A stretch of 64,000 nt of DNA from Nemertoderma westbladi (GCA_032718475.1 JAUCBJ010007616.1:58364-122363); one strand, 5' to 3'. Shown: positions 1 to 11,691, numbered from the stretch's first letter. Made by a program: numbers and translations. The notes: generated by a model from the sequence alone, not told the origin.

Positions 1-14
1 CCATTAGCTGTGAC

Positions 15-64
15 TTTCAAAGGAGGCGAATCCATCTGCAGTTCTCCAGTCTGCCGCTAGAGGG
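15..64 (+). repeat. dispersed 50-bp repeat, copy 1
   Basis: This stretch closely matches 35,766-35,816 in the same orientation. Both run from TTTCAA(A/G)GGAGGC through CTGCAGTTCTC to CCGCTAGAGGG. The flanks do not match, so this looks like the end of a dispersed repeat family and not a local duplication. The element type is not recognisable. Confidence 0.6.
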
Positions 65-1101
65 CCAACGTGACTATTTGCATAAATTGACCTACCCCCT
101 AACAGTGTCAATTCGCTAAGGCTCTGCCAACTTCGTGCTGCGCGAAGTCCCCACTTCGTGTAAACAATATACATCTAACATACTCGACTTATACATTAAA
201 ATATATTTTGCACCTAGAATATTATTAGTAACAGGTAATTAACAATTAATTCGTAGTTGATTATTGCAATATCTACATTGACGCAAAACTAACATAAATA
301 TATATAGTCTGTTTTATTAATCACACAACAATCGGTCTACTCAAAACATATTTCTTTAAATAAACGTATGGAACAGTTAATGTCAAAATAAATATTTATT
401 ACTTTGGGAGAGAAAGTACAACTTTTTTCACTATTCTCAATGTATTTTATTTACTGAGCGGCAACGGGGTTTGTGAGAGTCGTGAGAATACTGAAAAAAT
501 ATATTTTGACGTTTATTTCATGCAATACGTCATTTTATTCTTAATTTGCTACTTTTTGTTAGTAAATGATAGAATGAAATGGTGTTCAACTTAATTTAAA
601 ATTTGAAATTGAACTGCAGTTTTTACTATATTGCTTCCATAGTCACCTCTATTCCACTTATTGTTCTCTAGGGTGTTGCTTTCCTCAATATTAAATAATT
701 TAATGTTCTGGAATATTTACGACATAAGCAGAGAGCAGGGCAACCATATAAACAAATATTGGATATTGAGTTCTATTTTGGGGAATATTCGGGTGAAAAA
801 GTAACAATTTAAGAATAATAAATACGTTCAAATTCTGCAAATCTAAGTTATATAATTATATAAATCAACAAATTAATAAATACAATTTTGAATATTTAAA
901 ATTTATTTGTAAATTATATATTAAAAATATTTTAGCTCATTATTTAGTCTTATTTAGATATGGATAACAATTTTCGGCAAAAGCATGATATTTGGTATTA
1001 ATGACATTTTTTAAGATCTTTTGTCATGAATTGTGACCCTGTGGTTACTGGTTTGATGATTATTGATTATTAATGCGTATTATTGATGGGGCAATGATAA
1101 T
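65..1101. other. AT-rich stretch without recognised genes
   Basis: No reading frame of note and no known motif is visible. The sequence is AT-rich with many short A/T runs. It ends at the left terminus of the TIR element that begins at 1,102. Confidence 0.6.
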
Positions 1102-1317
1102 GGCCTGTTATAATAAAAACTAGCAATTGCTTTTGCTTGGAATTTTAATATCCTTTTCTTGCATTCCTATTAATAAAAAAAAGTAGCTATTGCTTACAAG
1201 CAAATGGACCTTTTACTATATTATTTTAAACGATCTAGCAATTGCTTAGAAATAACCACTTGCTAGAATTCTTATAAATAAAACATGCTCAAACAGTCTT
1301 GTTGAAAACTGGTAATT

Positions 1318-3510
1318 TGTGAGTTACGGAATTTGGTATGTTTCTATGATAATTTTATAGTATAAAATAATGTTATAGTTAGTTTTAAATATTGAACACT
1401 CTTCTTAGGGCAGACCCCTTCGGCATAATATAACAAATAATTATATTTGCCTGTTGTCTCTGGGGTTGTGTAAAGACAAGCACTTAAATATATTTCTTTC
1501 CATAGTCATTATCTATGAGATTTTTCAACAAATTAGTAATTGTTACAATCTAAATATGAAATAAACAAATAATATCTATTTGTAAGATAGCCCAAGTATC
1601 AAATATTAAAATTGTAGTGATACTGATATTTTTTTTCCATATGGATTGTGTGAGTTGCAGAATTGTGAGTTACGGAAATATTTAAGTATCAAAACAGCCA
1701 TACCATTCAAGATTAAAAATTGGCTAATAATAACATCAAAATCATAACTTTCTAATGGTTTAAAGTAGTTCAGATGTTCATTGTTCATATAATAAGCATT
1801 CTAAGATCACTTTAAGTTAGAAATGCTGTCGTTCATATCAAATGTCAAGAGCCTGTGTCTAGACATACCAGGAACTGGTAAAATGGCTGTGATTGACTTG
1901 ATGTCGACTGGATATATGTCGTCATTGTCCGGAAATTGGAATGCTGTGCCACCACCATGAATAAGTCATTTCCTCAAAAACTTAACTTGTATACTTCCTC
2001 AAAAACTTAACTAGTATACTATCACCAGTGACAGACAGAACAGTTCCAACACAGTAAAACCCAGCATCAAATTTGGAAATCATATAGACCCCTGAAATAA
2101 TCTTGTCTTGGAAGGGATATCCCATACCTTGGCTGTAACTTGTTGTTGGTTGGTTGACAACAGTATCCATATCAATATCAGTTTCTTCAGTATCAGAATC
2201 CTCAGTATCGAAATCTTGCTCAAGTTCATTAGTTGTCATTGAGATGTCTTTATTTCTGTATGTACTGTCTAACTGTACCAATAAAAGTTTACCGACATAT
2301 CACTATTGCAAATAACTTGGTGTATTTTTAGTGTTTCCTTTATTGGTGGAGCATACAAAATTGCAGAAGCTAATTCTGGGTCTTTGATGGAGCACTTGTC
2401 CAAAAAACTTACACTAGTTTTAACCTTGGCCTCACCATAGGTTGCAAAATGCTTTGCATCTTGGATAACAACTTTACCACTCATTACATCTCTATATACC
2501 TTTATTTTTAGTACACCACCAACAGCGTCATGGGGCCCCTTGATCTTGAAGGGTGACTTTCGCCGTAGATCCACGAAATACATATGTCTGATGGATAGTG
2601 ACGCAGTAGAGCAAAGGTAAAACGAGATTTAAACTGAGCTGAGCTGCCATCCGACCAGAAATGTGCATGTTTCAAAATAAGATATTAGTTCCTTGCATTT
2701 ATTTATCTATTAACATAGAACATCACTTGAATGTTACAAACTTGTAATGATCTACTTCGTTTGAAACCACAGCAAATGATTTATTTTTGGTATTTTTCAG
2801 TGATGAAGATGGTAATGAGTCGATGTCTGAATCTTGATTGTTGTCGTCGGCAGCGAATTCCAGTCCCTCAACTGCATGGTTTACATAATTGTTGAAGTAA
2901 ATAACAGCTGTAAATATTGTAAAGGACTCCTATCCAAAATATGCAGATTGAACTTCATTCAGCTGCTCATTTTTATAATTTTGGGAGCTTGTTTGATGGA
3001 AGGGAACATTTTAGGTGACGCAGCTCGGCATGCTGGTAGAGATAACCAAACATATGCTGCTTGAATACAACCATCTTCCTTATAAGGGTTTTAACAAACT
3101 TGAATCATGTTGCTTCCAATTTGACTTTTTTTTTATGTTTTTTTCTTTACTTCTGCAGATATGGGTATGGCGACCCACTGGTAATATAGAATTACATCAG
3201 TGAGTTACCAGTACAGTAAGCTCGTCTTTCATTGCTGCTTGCCCAGGACAGCTCTCAGCTTTACTATTAAATTGAAAGCAAGGATGTAGAACTTTCATCA
3301 GCTGGTCTGGTTTATCTGGCAGTGACAGAATTTTTAGCAACAATAGCTCGAGGTTTTCGCATGTATCACAATGACAGCTGTCCTTGGGCAATGTTCAATT
3401 TAGCAATATATGCTTCTCTTCTTTCATGATCTTTTGAAGGGAATGTGTTGTAATTGTCCTGTTACATGAATGTGAGTTACGGAATAATATACAATTGTGA
3501 GTTACGGAAT
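1318..3510 (+). repeat. four copies of TGTGAGTTACGGAA
   Basis: The 14-mer occurs at about 1,318, 1,665, 3,471 and 3,496, all in the same orientation; a weaker copy lies near 1,646. The last two are 25 bp apart. All are inside the TIR element. A protein-binding site is possible but unproven. Confidence 0.5.
1982..3391 (-). pseudogene. decayed transposase-like protein (Cys-rich / SDG-AQFK / KGPHD-GG type)
   Basis: Minus-strand coding pieces occur in order: 3,391-3,197 has a Cys-rich motif (CHCDTCENLELLL, then later Cys residues); about 2,672-2,600 encodes FWSDGSSAQFKSRF; 2,583-2,269 encodes KIKGPHDAVGGVLK and a helical segment; 2,281-1,982 has an acidic linker then a C-terminal GVYMI...FYCVGTVLSV block. 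From memory, many invertebrate repeat-encoded proteins have the same order: Cys cluster with a downstream N and L run, SDG..AQFKN, HGKG..DG.GG.vK and a C-terminal Y.G.V segment. The first SDG aspartate (codon 2,649-2,651) is a plausible catalytic residue. At least two frameshifts separate the blocks, so it is dead here. It lies inside the TIR element at 1,102-6,537, which supports a transposase role, but I cannot name the superfamily. Confidence 0.6.
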
Positions 3511-3615
3511 TGTTTCACATCCAAATGAGCTCTTATTAATATAATATTAGATGAATGTATGGCAGGAAAATGCTTCCCTCTCATTAAACTCGAACTTTTT
3601 ATTAAAAATATGTGT

Positions 3616-4031
3616 AGAGGCTTGTAAAATCCTCAACCTTTGACTATTTAATCCAAGTAGTGTTGAGCCTTATTGAAAAGGTGTAATACAAATTGGACAA
3701 TTGGTCAATTTTTGTGTTATGATAAATTGTTCCCTAACTCTTGTTCCATACAACAAATTAGTAACATTTTGTTACTATAAATGTTACTAATTTGTTGTAT
3801 GGAACAAGAGTTAGGGAACAATTTATCATAACACAAAAATTGACCAATTGTCCAAAATCTGTGTAAAAATATGTCTGTCATGTTACTAATTTGTTGTATG
3901 GAACAAGAGTTATGGAACAATTTATCATAACACAAAAATTGACCAATTGTCCAATTTGTATTACACCTTTTCAATAAGGCTCAACACTACTTGGATTAAA
4001 TAGTCAAAGGTTGAGGATTTTACAAGCCTCT
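3616..4031. repeat. large inverted repeat (152-bp arms) with a third half-copy
   Basis: The left arm 3,616-3,767 is repeated inverted at 3,880-4,031 with almost no mismatches (one visible: AGTTAGGG against AGTTATGG). Between them an extra inverted half-arm lies at 3,781-3,855. The whole could fold into a long hairpin in two registers. It lies inside the TIR element. Apparent reading frames here are a by-product of the palindrome. Confidence 0.9.
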
Positions 4032-6025
4032 CTAGAGGTGGTTGAGTGGTTTTTTGAGAACATTTAAACTGTTAGGTTTAGTAACATTTTTTGTTTAAGA
4101 ACAGTTATTCACTGGAATTACCACAAAAAGGGTCATACTATGTGGAATCAGTCTATAATTGTGTCATTCTTTCGTCACCATGTTTTCCATTCTTCAGGAT
4201 GGACCAAACCTCACTACCCAGAAAGGCTTGAAAAAAACCCCTTTCATAATTCCTGAATCATGAAACATTCTAGCCTCTACATGCACCTCCTGAAAACGGC
4301 CAATAAAGGAATTATCTTAGGTGATTCAGGATGGCCTAACGCCATTCCTAATAAAGCCATATGAAAATCCGCAAAATTCAAAACAGGCAATTTTCAATAA
4401 ATTCCATGCCAGAAATTGGGTTGTTATTGAACAGACTTTTTTGGACAGCTGAAGCGACCCTTTCGTATTATGAAATATGGCATCAGACTAAAGCTAAGCA
4501 AGATATCGGATTGCATTACCTCATATTGCACAATGCCGCACGTTATTTAAATGATCCACTGAAATTTGATGAAGATGACTCTGATGAAACTCAGCAAAGA
4601 TTTGGTAATTCCAGACACTGAAGGAGGAAGTACATTGCATTGGAAAGTTGAAAAGAGACATTACAAACTTGCAAATATTATATTCGATCATCACTATTGC
4701 TACAGTGTTCTGATGTCAAAAACACTGATGACCTGAATGATATTATTTAGGAAAAATAGAGCTATATTATTTACGTTAATTGCCAATATTATAAATATCA
4801 ATATATATTTATGATACTGTAACTTATATTTCAAATTACTATTTAATTTTGTTGACATTTTTAACTAATTTGAATCAGTTTAGTGAATGTGTTTGTCCTC
4901 ATTGTACATCCTGTGGTTCAATAACTCATCCCATCCAGTTCCAGATTGCGTCACCACCCCACCCCCTCAATTCATACCATAATGTGAGGTTGATCCTTGT
5001 CCTTTCTTCATCTTTTTTCTCACGAATGTAGTGCAACTTCTCTATGAGAACCAGTCATTGTAGATCCGCATAATTCAAGTTGATTGTTTCTTTCATTTCA
5101 GCACTCAACCGTGATTTCTTAACTGGTGGGGCCATTCCTGGTTGTCTAGGTGCGACAGTCAGAGGTTAACTATAGGAGATATTCTGGAGAGTGGGTGAGG
5201 GCTTTCACTTTTGCAGTACTTGCTTTTTTAGCCAATATCTTATCAGACTCCACCATCTAAACTTATGCTGGTTGTCAGCTTTGTGACTGTTGCGTGTTAT
5301 CAGAGCCATGTAGTAGTATATCAAATAAAGCCTTATCCAATTCCAGAAAATGAACCCTCTTGTTTCCTGTTGTATTGATGTCTGTTTTAATTTTAAACAG
5401 AAAAGAACAAGTAGTGCAATTTGAAAAACATAATTGTTTAGATCTGGAACATTTCGTAATGTTTTGTTTTATTTTTCACAGTGGATTTCATGTTAGCAAT
5501 CCTATTGTAATCCTCGTATGTGAGCAATCCTCAATGTACAAGAGTGGCCAAACCAAATCGAAGTCATTTGGTTGCACAATTTACCATACCATACAGTAAA
5601 TGTATTGTGCTTATATATTGCTTGACCAGTGTACATAGGATTATCGGGGAGACTATGTCATCCCCAGTAATAGAATGTTGTTGTTTATATCTTTATCAAG
5701 ATGTCGAACATATAGTTGTTACTGTGAAGTGCCCTACACCAACTATTATTAGTTTCTGACTTGTTTGTGATAAACGGTTCACTCGAGCCCAGACTTTGGG
5801 GCTAACTGGTTATCTGTCTGCTACTCACTTTTATAATCAAAAACATTTGAATATGTGAAAATCAAGACGAACACACTTAGTTTTTCCCTAAGATCCCAGC
5901 TAGGAAGTCTCCACCTGCATCTGTAATACCAGAAACTCTGTATTGCCACACCCACTTTGTATCCAGCTTAAGCAACACTCACCATCATTGCTGGATACCC
6001 TGACAGACTCATTGCCATTCCACAA
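4032..6025. other. interior of the TIR element without recognised coding motif
   Basis: A plus-strand open frame at 4,361-4,621 (86 codons, ending in an acidic DEDDSDE stretch) and two overlapping ones at 5,360-5,759 match no family I recognise. Several TTTTNCAG-like acceptors are present but no convincing exon pair. Most likely decayed transposon sequence. Confidence 0.4.
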
Positions 6026-6166
6026 TTAATTTATGTGCGCTGGAGTTTGTTCTAAAAAAGCTGGATGCTCCTTTATTATTTCAATGAAGCAACAATTGGT
6101 GGCAGTTTCTTTCTGTGTCCCAATCTTCGACGAAGCTATACCACTATTACTGTCTGAATCCGACAT
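6026..6166 (-). CDS. small ORF, MADF-like beginning (uncertain)
   Basis: A 46-codon minus-strand frame starts with ATG and an acidic, Ser-rich MSDSDSNSG leader and continues CCFIEIIKEHPAFLEQTPAH before a stop. The pattern (aromatic, two Ile, E..P.L) resembles the first helix of MADF/Myb-SANT DNA-binding domains that often accompany transposases. It sits near the right end of the TIR element, upstream of the minus-strand transposase relic, so it could be a first exon or a separate DNA-binding ORF. The domain is incomplete and the match is short. Confidence 0.3.
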   Translation of the reverse strand: MSDSDSNSGIASSKIGTQKETATNCCFIEIIKEHPAFLEQTPAHIN

Positions 6167-6383
6167 CCGGAGGCTGTTTAATGCGATGATGATGTTAAGA
6201 AAGCAAGATCAGTATGAGTATGGATTATGCACTCAATTTAAAATTTTTATACTGTTTAGTACAGTAACTGTATTTCTGTGTGCCTTGTCTGTATACATTT
6301 TAGTCCATATATCTAAGCAGAGCTTCAAAAAAAAGTATTAAGCTACAGTTTCTTAATTAGAATATTGCACTTTAAACTCACAT

Positions 6384-6405
6384 ACTCTACTCTACTCTAC
6401 TCTAC
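6384..6405 (+). repeat. (TACTC)n microsatellite
   Basis: About four and a half tandem copies of TACTC just inside the right end of the TIR element. Confidence 0.8.
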
Positions 6406-6537
6406 ATTGTATCTATTGTAAGCAATTGCTTGTGCAGGTATAGGAATTTAAGCAATAGCAAATACCATTTGGTTTGGCTTGGACTACTTAGCAAATGCTT
6501 CATAGCAATAAATTGCTAGTTTTTATTAATACAGGCC

Positions 6538-7751
6538 AATGTGTCAGTGGAAGTTCGATTATTTAATTAAATTTTTGCTAGTCAATGTGCCACGAAATCG
6601 ATGATACTGATTTCTAGTTCTAATATTGTGTGAAATAATATGTTTCTATATTTGTATTCTATTTACATTGCGCACTTCCAAATGGATGTTAATCTATAAT
6701 GATAAATGAATTAATCCATAATGATAAATGAATTAATCCCTCCCACTTATCAAAATTACCATAAAATATAGTAAGCCTGGGCCTACCTACTTTATGTTTC
6801 ATACGGATATTACGTATTGGTGGAGGGCCAATACGTAGATCAAGGTAACGAATTACCTTTGCCAATAGAGGGTAATGCCACCAAAGACCATCCATACATG
6901 TAGTAAATTACAACAACATTTAAAAACGTGACAATTAAATGGACTGGAGTAGCAACTGTTGATATGTCCAAGAGAGACTGTTGTTGAAGTTGCAGTAAGT
7001 ATACTATTTCGTTCACTTTCTTTTACGAAATCCCAACATTCCTAGGAAAGTGTCATGAAATATAGCCCCAGATATCGTGTACAGAAAGAAATTCAGTGAA
7101 CTGTTTAACACTGACATAGTTTCCGAGATTACACGGCAAAGCATTTGTCTTGATTGCCTGTAATAAACATATAAATTTTATTAAGGTTTAATTCAAGCTG
7201 AGACTAGCTAGGGTTACGGCAAATATGGTACTTTTAATACAAAATAAAATTAATATGAAATTGAAATCACATTTCCTCCTGAAAACAATGTCAGGTCTTA
7301 TCCGAATTGGGGTTCCTAGGATGTAATCAAATCATGCTACCTGAAGAAAACTGGTACCTTTTCCAGTTGACTCCTACTTCAATCCAACTCTGAACTGATC
7401 CTTGATCAATATTCTGATACTGATCCTTGGATTTCAGGACAAAGGGTCGAAATAGTCAAAGGGTCGAACTGGTCAAAGGGTGGAAATGTGAGTCAAAGGG
7501 TTGGAAAATTAACTGCACTGCGTCACAGAGAGTGGAACAGTTTTCGGTACTTGGGCATGCTGCAAAACCTCCGTTCAGGAAAGTTATTTAACCATATATT
7601 CGTAAGTATTCAGTAATAAGTCAGAAATTAACCATGTTTGCTTTTTGTAATGCCGCATTCACATTAACCAGTCAATAGACAAAAAAGGACAAAAAAGGAA
7701 TACATAAATATTATTTTATTATAATATTATCACAATGTTTAATATATTTTT
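6538..7751. other. AT-rich spacer with two small tandem repeats
   Basis: No gene is recognised. A 22-bp unit (ATAATGATAAATGAATTAATCC) is duplicated near 6,695-6,740. Around 7,440-7,505 there are four degenerate copies of GTCAAAGGGTCGAA. An open frame at 6,689-6,895 on the minus strand has no recognisable motif. Confidence 0.5.
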
Positions 7752-8070
7752 CTATATACATCATCAGCTGAGTAATATAGTAATGATACGATATTTCTAG
7801 AATTTGAAAATATATAAGGGGGACTGAGGTTTCTTCTATTTTATAAGGAGGAATGAGGTTTCTTGTATATTAAGTCTAGGTTTTCAGTTTTGATGGTGAT
7901 ACTTTCTTTAATTAGAAGGTTGTAATCAGTGGTAGCTTTACCTATGATTTTGAAATCTTTATAAGAAATTTTGTGATCATGTTCGATTGCATGAGTAGGT
8001 ACCATGGAATGATGAAGGCATGCCACAGGTTTTCCAGGTCGGGAAGACCTACCCTACCCAAGTGTTTTGA
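7752..8070 (-). pseudogene. Penelope-like element, C-terminal GIY-YIG region fragment
   Basis: Minus-strand translation from about 8,070 gives a basic segment, then AIEHDHKISYKDFKII and LLIKESITIKT. This is the typical C-terminal part of the GIY-YIG endonuclease that follows the reverse transcriptase in Penelope-like elements (H...HxI.(Y/W)kd.kII....(R/L)l.kEs..I). The frame ends at 7,841; beyond it another frame reads YSADDVYREKYIKHCD, which I associate with the distal part of such elements. The GIY-YIG core itself is missing, so this is a fragment. A reverse transcriptase fragment of the same class lies at 11,692-11,903 on the same strand; the two may be remnants of one insertion. Confidence 0.6.
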
Positions 8071-8441
8071 GACGCTCACCTTGCAGTGGCATCAGATTTT
8101 CCAATATTAGTACAGGGCTCCTAGACTCTGTATGTACAGATGTAGGTAATTACTGGTACGAAATACCGGTATGAATATCTCACCCTCATGAGTACCATTA
8201 TCCGGTGGGACAACCCATATCCCAAAACCCCAAATTCATCTAAACGACACTGTACAAATCCATGGGCCACATTTACCATGTTCAAAATGGTCTCTTGTGT
8301 ATGCGTTGTAACCTCCATCCATCCTTACACCCTGGTAAGAAGATGGATGTGTATGTTCTGTTGTCCTGCACACACAGTTAGGCGCCCTATAGTGAGATTA
8401 CATAAAAATCGACAAGCGGCCTTTAGGGAGGAGTTAATGTA

Positions 8442-8672
8442 CATAATCGTATAATAAAATAAAAACTTCTGGGGTCTTTCCTCTGGTTATATTATAATTA
8501 AGTGAATTCAGTAATTAATGCATTTAAATGCAATATTTCATGGGCCTACGCCCTTCTTCAGGGACTATACACGCTACTGCACTACATCTACTGCTGTACT
8601 GGTTACAGAAATACACAAAATTGTACTGGTAAAACAAATCTGAAGGAATTAGGCCCTTAGGAATTAGGTCAC
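8442..8672 (-). repeat. 230-bp repeat, copy 1 (Penelope-associated)
   Basis: First of three copies of one sequence. Landmarks on the plus strand are CTTCTGGGGTCTTTCCTC, TTAATGCATTTAAATGCAA, GGGCCTACGCCCTTCTTCAGG and TGCTGTACTGGTTACAGAA. Copy 2 (11,911-12,116) has the same orientation and copy 3 (12,372-12,602) is inverted. It lies between the GIY-YIG and RT fragments, so it is probably the terminal repeat of the Penelope-like element, but this is inference. Confidence 0.75.
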
Positions 8673-8923
8673 AAAGTAATAATAATTAATGGCAGTGATT
8701 TTTTATGTCCTTTTATTTGACTTTTTTTGCCCTTTTTTTTACAAATTATGCATAATGACTTTTGTTGTCCTTTTAATGACTTTTATTGTCCTTTTAATGA
8801 CTTTTTATGTATGTATTTCTTCAAACTGTCAGACTGCTGATTTCTGGACTGTCAGACAGTTGATTTCACTATGCCTGTGCCAAAACATTCCATGATTTAT
8901 AGACTATGAGATAGATGAGATAC
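8673..8923. repeat. 21-bp tandem repeat and flank before the LINE
   Basis: About two and a half copies of AATGACTTTTATTGTCCTTTT lie at 8,754-8,810, preceded by related T-rich sequence. The remainder up to the truncated LINE at 8,924 is unassigned. Confidence 0.6.
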
Positions 8924-11690
8924 TATTGATGAATCCAACTGCACATGCAGCATTGGACAAAATAGACCAAATCTCTAACCGCATCATCCGTTGCCACTTC
9001 TCATGTTCTGGAAGACTGGCTAAGAAGTTTCCTAAGGTGGTTCTGATTGTGTGCTACTCTCCAACTAGTGTTGCCCCTGTAGAGGAGGTGGAAAATTTTT
9101 ACCACAATCTACAAGCAGCTACTGATGGAGTGGATCAGCATGCATTCTTAACATTCCTGGGAGACTTTAATGCAAGTCTGCATCAATCACCTACATCGCC
9201 CTGGGTCTATAGCAATAGTGTCAACCGAAATTCCGTCCATCTTCAGGATTTTATCTCTGGAAATGGATTGTCTTCGGCGGGAACCCAGTTCAAGAAGCGA
9301 ACTGGAAAGCTATGGACTCATAGTGGACCCAGTGGTCACAAGTCCCAGATAGACCATATTCTGTTTCGTAGGAAGTACAGGAGCTCTATACAAGACTGTA
9401 ATGCATTTACACTTCGACCCTTCTCCAGAGATCACCGCCTTATTGTAGCCAAGGTAAGACTTAGTCTGCGTGCTAGCAGAACAACAAAATCTGCCTTGCC
9501 GCGGCATGACTGGTCCTCTCTGTTGTAACAGCCAAGTGTGAGATCCAGCTTCACACTACAGCTGAGCAACAGAGGCGACAGAGGTGGCAGATCACTGTGA
9601 GGGCTATACTGCCTTCACAGAAGCAGTTAAGTTAGCAGCTGCAGAAACAGTCCCTGTATACCCTCGAAACAGGAAAAGGGCCCCCTGGACTGACAACAAA
9701 ATCCAGAAGTGCCGAAATGACCTATATAAGGCGCAGAAAGAGTCCTGACTCAAACAGACTACAGCGGCCAAGAATGCAGTTAAGGCTGCATCTAGGTCCC
9801 TGAACAGGCAGTACTCTGTTAATCTACAGGAGCTAATAAACCACCAAACAGGTTGATGCCATCAATGATGCCGATGACAGCAGGAAATCATCCCAGGCAT
9901 GGAAATCGATCAACTTGCTTACTGGGCGGAAAAGCCAACCAACCACTAAGGTTAAGTCTGAATCACCAGCAGATCGCCTCAATGGTTGGAAGGCCCACTT
10001 TGAAAAGCTCCTCAATAATGACAGGGTATTATTGCCTGATAACTTTATAGAAGTAAAAGTGTCTGAGTCTGTACTCCCAGATATTCCCATTGGCGATATC
10101 TCCTTTGCAGAAGTGAAGGCTGCTGCAAAGAGCATTAAGACCAATCGTGCCAGTGGAGTAGATGGTGTTCCCCCTGAGGTCTTTAAAATACCTGAGTGTA
10201 TAAAGCTCATCTATCCCATCATAGTAGACATGTACCGAACAACAAGAGTCCCACAAGAAATGAAAACAAATAAGTTGGTGCCAGTTCCCAAGAAGGGCAA
10301 CCTAACACTCTATGGTTCTTTTCGGGGAATCTCATTGATCTCGATTGCTGCAAAGCTATACAATAGAATTCTATTAAATCGCATCAGGGATCCCATTGAG
10401 AGACTGCTCTGTGGAAATCAGAATGGGTTCCGTAAAGGTCGTGGGCCATGGAACCCATTTTGGCACTTAGAAGGATAATTGAAGAGTTATCAAAAAAGAA
10501 AGACAGGCATCTGGCTGTTATCTTTGTTGACTTCTTCAAGGCCTTTGATTCAGTCTCCCGCTCATGTATGTTCAGCATACTTTCATTATATGGGATTCCT
10601 AATGAAATTATTGCAGCAATCAGATCAGTATACGATGGTTCGACAACATTTGTGTCTACTGTTGATGGTGACACAGAACCATTTGAAGTGTTATGGGGCA
10701 TCCTCCAGGGAGACACACTTGCACCATTCTTGTTCATAATTGTGGTTGACTATGTTCTACGCATGTCCTTAGATCATCATAATGATGATGGGGTAATGAT
10801 AACTCCACCTACTGGCTCCAGAAGTCGAGGAAATCCTGCCAAGTACCTAACTGATCTAGACTTTGCTGATGACTTATGAGTACTCTCAGAATCACTAGAG
10901 GGAGCCCAACGGCTCCTTAGCTCACTAGAACATGCTGCTTCTAGTGTTGGTCTTTTTATTAACTCCAGAAAGACCAAAATTTTGACAGTTAACTTTGAAA
11001 GTCCTCAGCAAGTCTCTGATCGGATGAGCATAAGCTCAAAGGATGGTATGCTTGAGCATGTGGACGACTTCTGTTACCTGGGATCATGGATCCGGAAGTC
11101 AGGTGAGGACCTTCGAATACGTAAGGGAAAGGCATGGGCAGCCTTGAATAGGCTTTCCAGGATTTGGAAGTCACCGAGAATTAATCGGAAACTTAAGGTC
11201 CGATTATTTAGAGCAGCAGTAGTTCCAGTACTCCTCTATGGGAGTCCATGCTGGGCTCTAACTGCTGAGGACACCAAATCTCTGGATGGCACATTCACAA
11301 GAATGCTACGCCGGGTTCATTGTGTCAAGTACAATGCACACATCTCCAACCAGACACTATATAACATTGGAGGTGTCTCATTGGTTCCCCCAAGCTTGAC
11401 ACTAGAACAAAATCGCCTCCGCTTTGCAGGACATTGCTTTCGCCGTGAGGACCACCCAGTGCATAATCTTGTACTTTGGCACCCTCATGGAGTGAATAAG
11501 CATGGTGGACAGCCCATGACTTTCTTGAGACGCATCTTAAAGGACACTGGCCTTGAAGATGCGGATGATCTAGCAAATGTCATGGGTGATAGGGAGTTGG
11601 GGCGGTGCAATTTTGTCGACAAGCCGGCACAGCATTCTTAAAAATGCAGCTGCAATGCAGCATGCCGATCCTAGTAGTAGTAGTAGTATA
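8924..11690 (+). mobile_element. 5'-truncated RTE-like LINE, copy B
   Basis: This copy matches the intact LINE at 44,364-48,127 (opposite strand) from CTATTGATGAATCC, codon 200 or so of its ORF, to the 3' end. It ends in the short tail CCTAGTAGTAGTAGTAGTA at 11,673-11,690. The first 400 bp of the ORF and the 5' untranslated region are absent, as usual for 5'-truncated LINE insertions. I found no target duplication. The right flank is Penelope-like RT sequence, so the LINE probably inserted into a Penelope-like element. Confidence 0.9.
8926..11641 (+). pseudogene. endonuclease-reverse transcriptase of LINE copy B, broken
   Basis: The APE-type endonuclease (LGDFNASL, QIDHILFRR, RDHRLIVAK, the last changed from SDH) is open from 8,926 to 9,528, then TAA stops the frame. 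The linker has frameshifts near 9,570 and 9,840. The reverse transcriptase is readable at 9,915-10,879: GVDGVPPEVFK, VIFVDFFKAFDSV (motif A), GILQGDTLAPFLF (motif B) and DFADDL (motif C). A shift falls at about 10,445 and a TGA directly follows DFADDL. The C-terminal domain continues 10,982-11,641. High similarity to the intact copy but several independent breaks, so it is dead. Confidence 0.9.
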
Positions 11691-11691
11691 G

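Larger units (their letters stand above)
1102..6537. mobile_element. TIR-bounded DNA transposon, 5.4 kb, decayed
   Basis: The left end GGCCTGTTATAATAAAAAC and the inverted right end (reading GGCCTGTATTAATAAAAAC on the minus strand) match and are followed on both sides by ACTAGCAATT. The sequence AAT sits directly outside both ends, a candidate 3-bp target duplication. Copies of the near-palindrome AGCAATTGCT/TAGCTATTGCT cluster within about 170 bp of each end (around 1,121, 1,186, 1,234 on the left; 6,420, 6,454, 6,510 on the right), as expected of subterminal transposase-binding repeats. Inside lie a decayed minus-strand transposase-like gene (1,982-3,391), a small minus-strand ORF near the right end (6,026-6,166) and a large palindrome (3,616-4,031). 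A 3-bp duplication occurs in several superfamilies (PIF/Harbinger, CACTA, Zator), so the superfamily is left open. Confidence 0.7.

Noticed and set aside
3717-3974. Minus-strand 85-codon frame
   Set aside because: It is produced by the palindrome, which duplicates the same codons.
4361-4621. Plus-strand 86-codon frame as a DALR/tRNA-synthetase-like domain
   Set aside because: Only a helical, aromatic-rich pattern; no conserved positions could be confirmed.
1102-6537. Assigning the transposon to PIF/Harbinger because of the 3-bp duplication and MADF-like ORF
   Set aside because: The protein core is of the SDG-AQFK type, not a Harbinger DDE; the duplication alone does not decide.
7740-7800. 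Hammerhead ribozyme in the Penelope-like end (CTGATGATG on the minus strand)
   Set aside because: The CTGATGA box is present but I see no matching GAAA box and stems; not supportable by eye.
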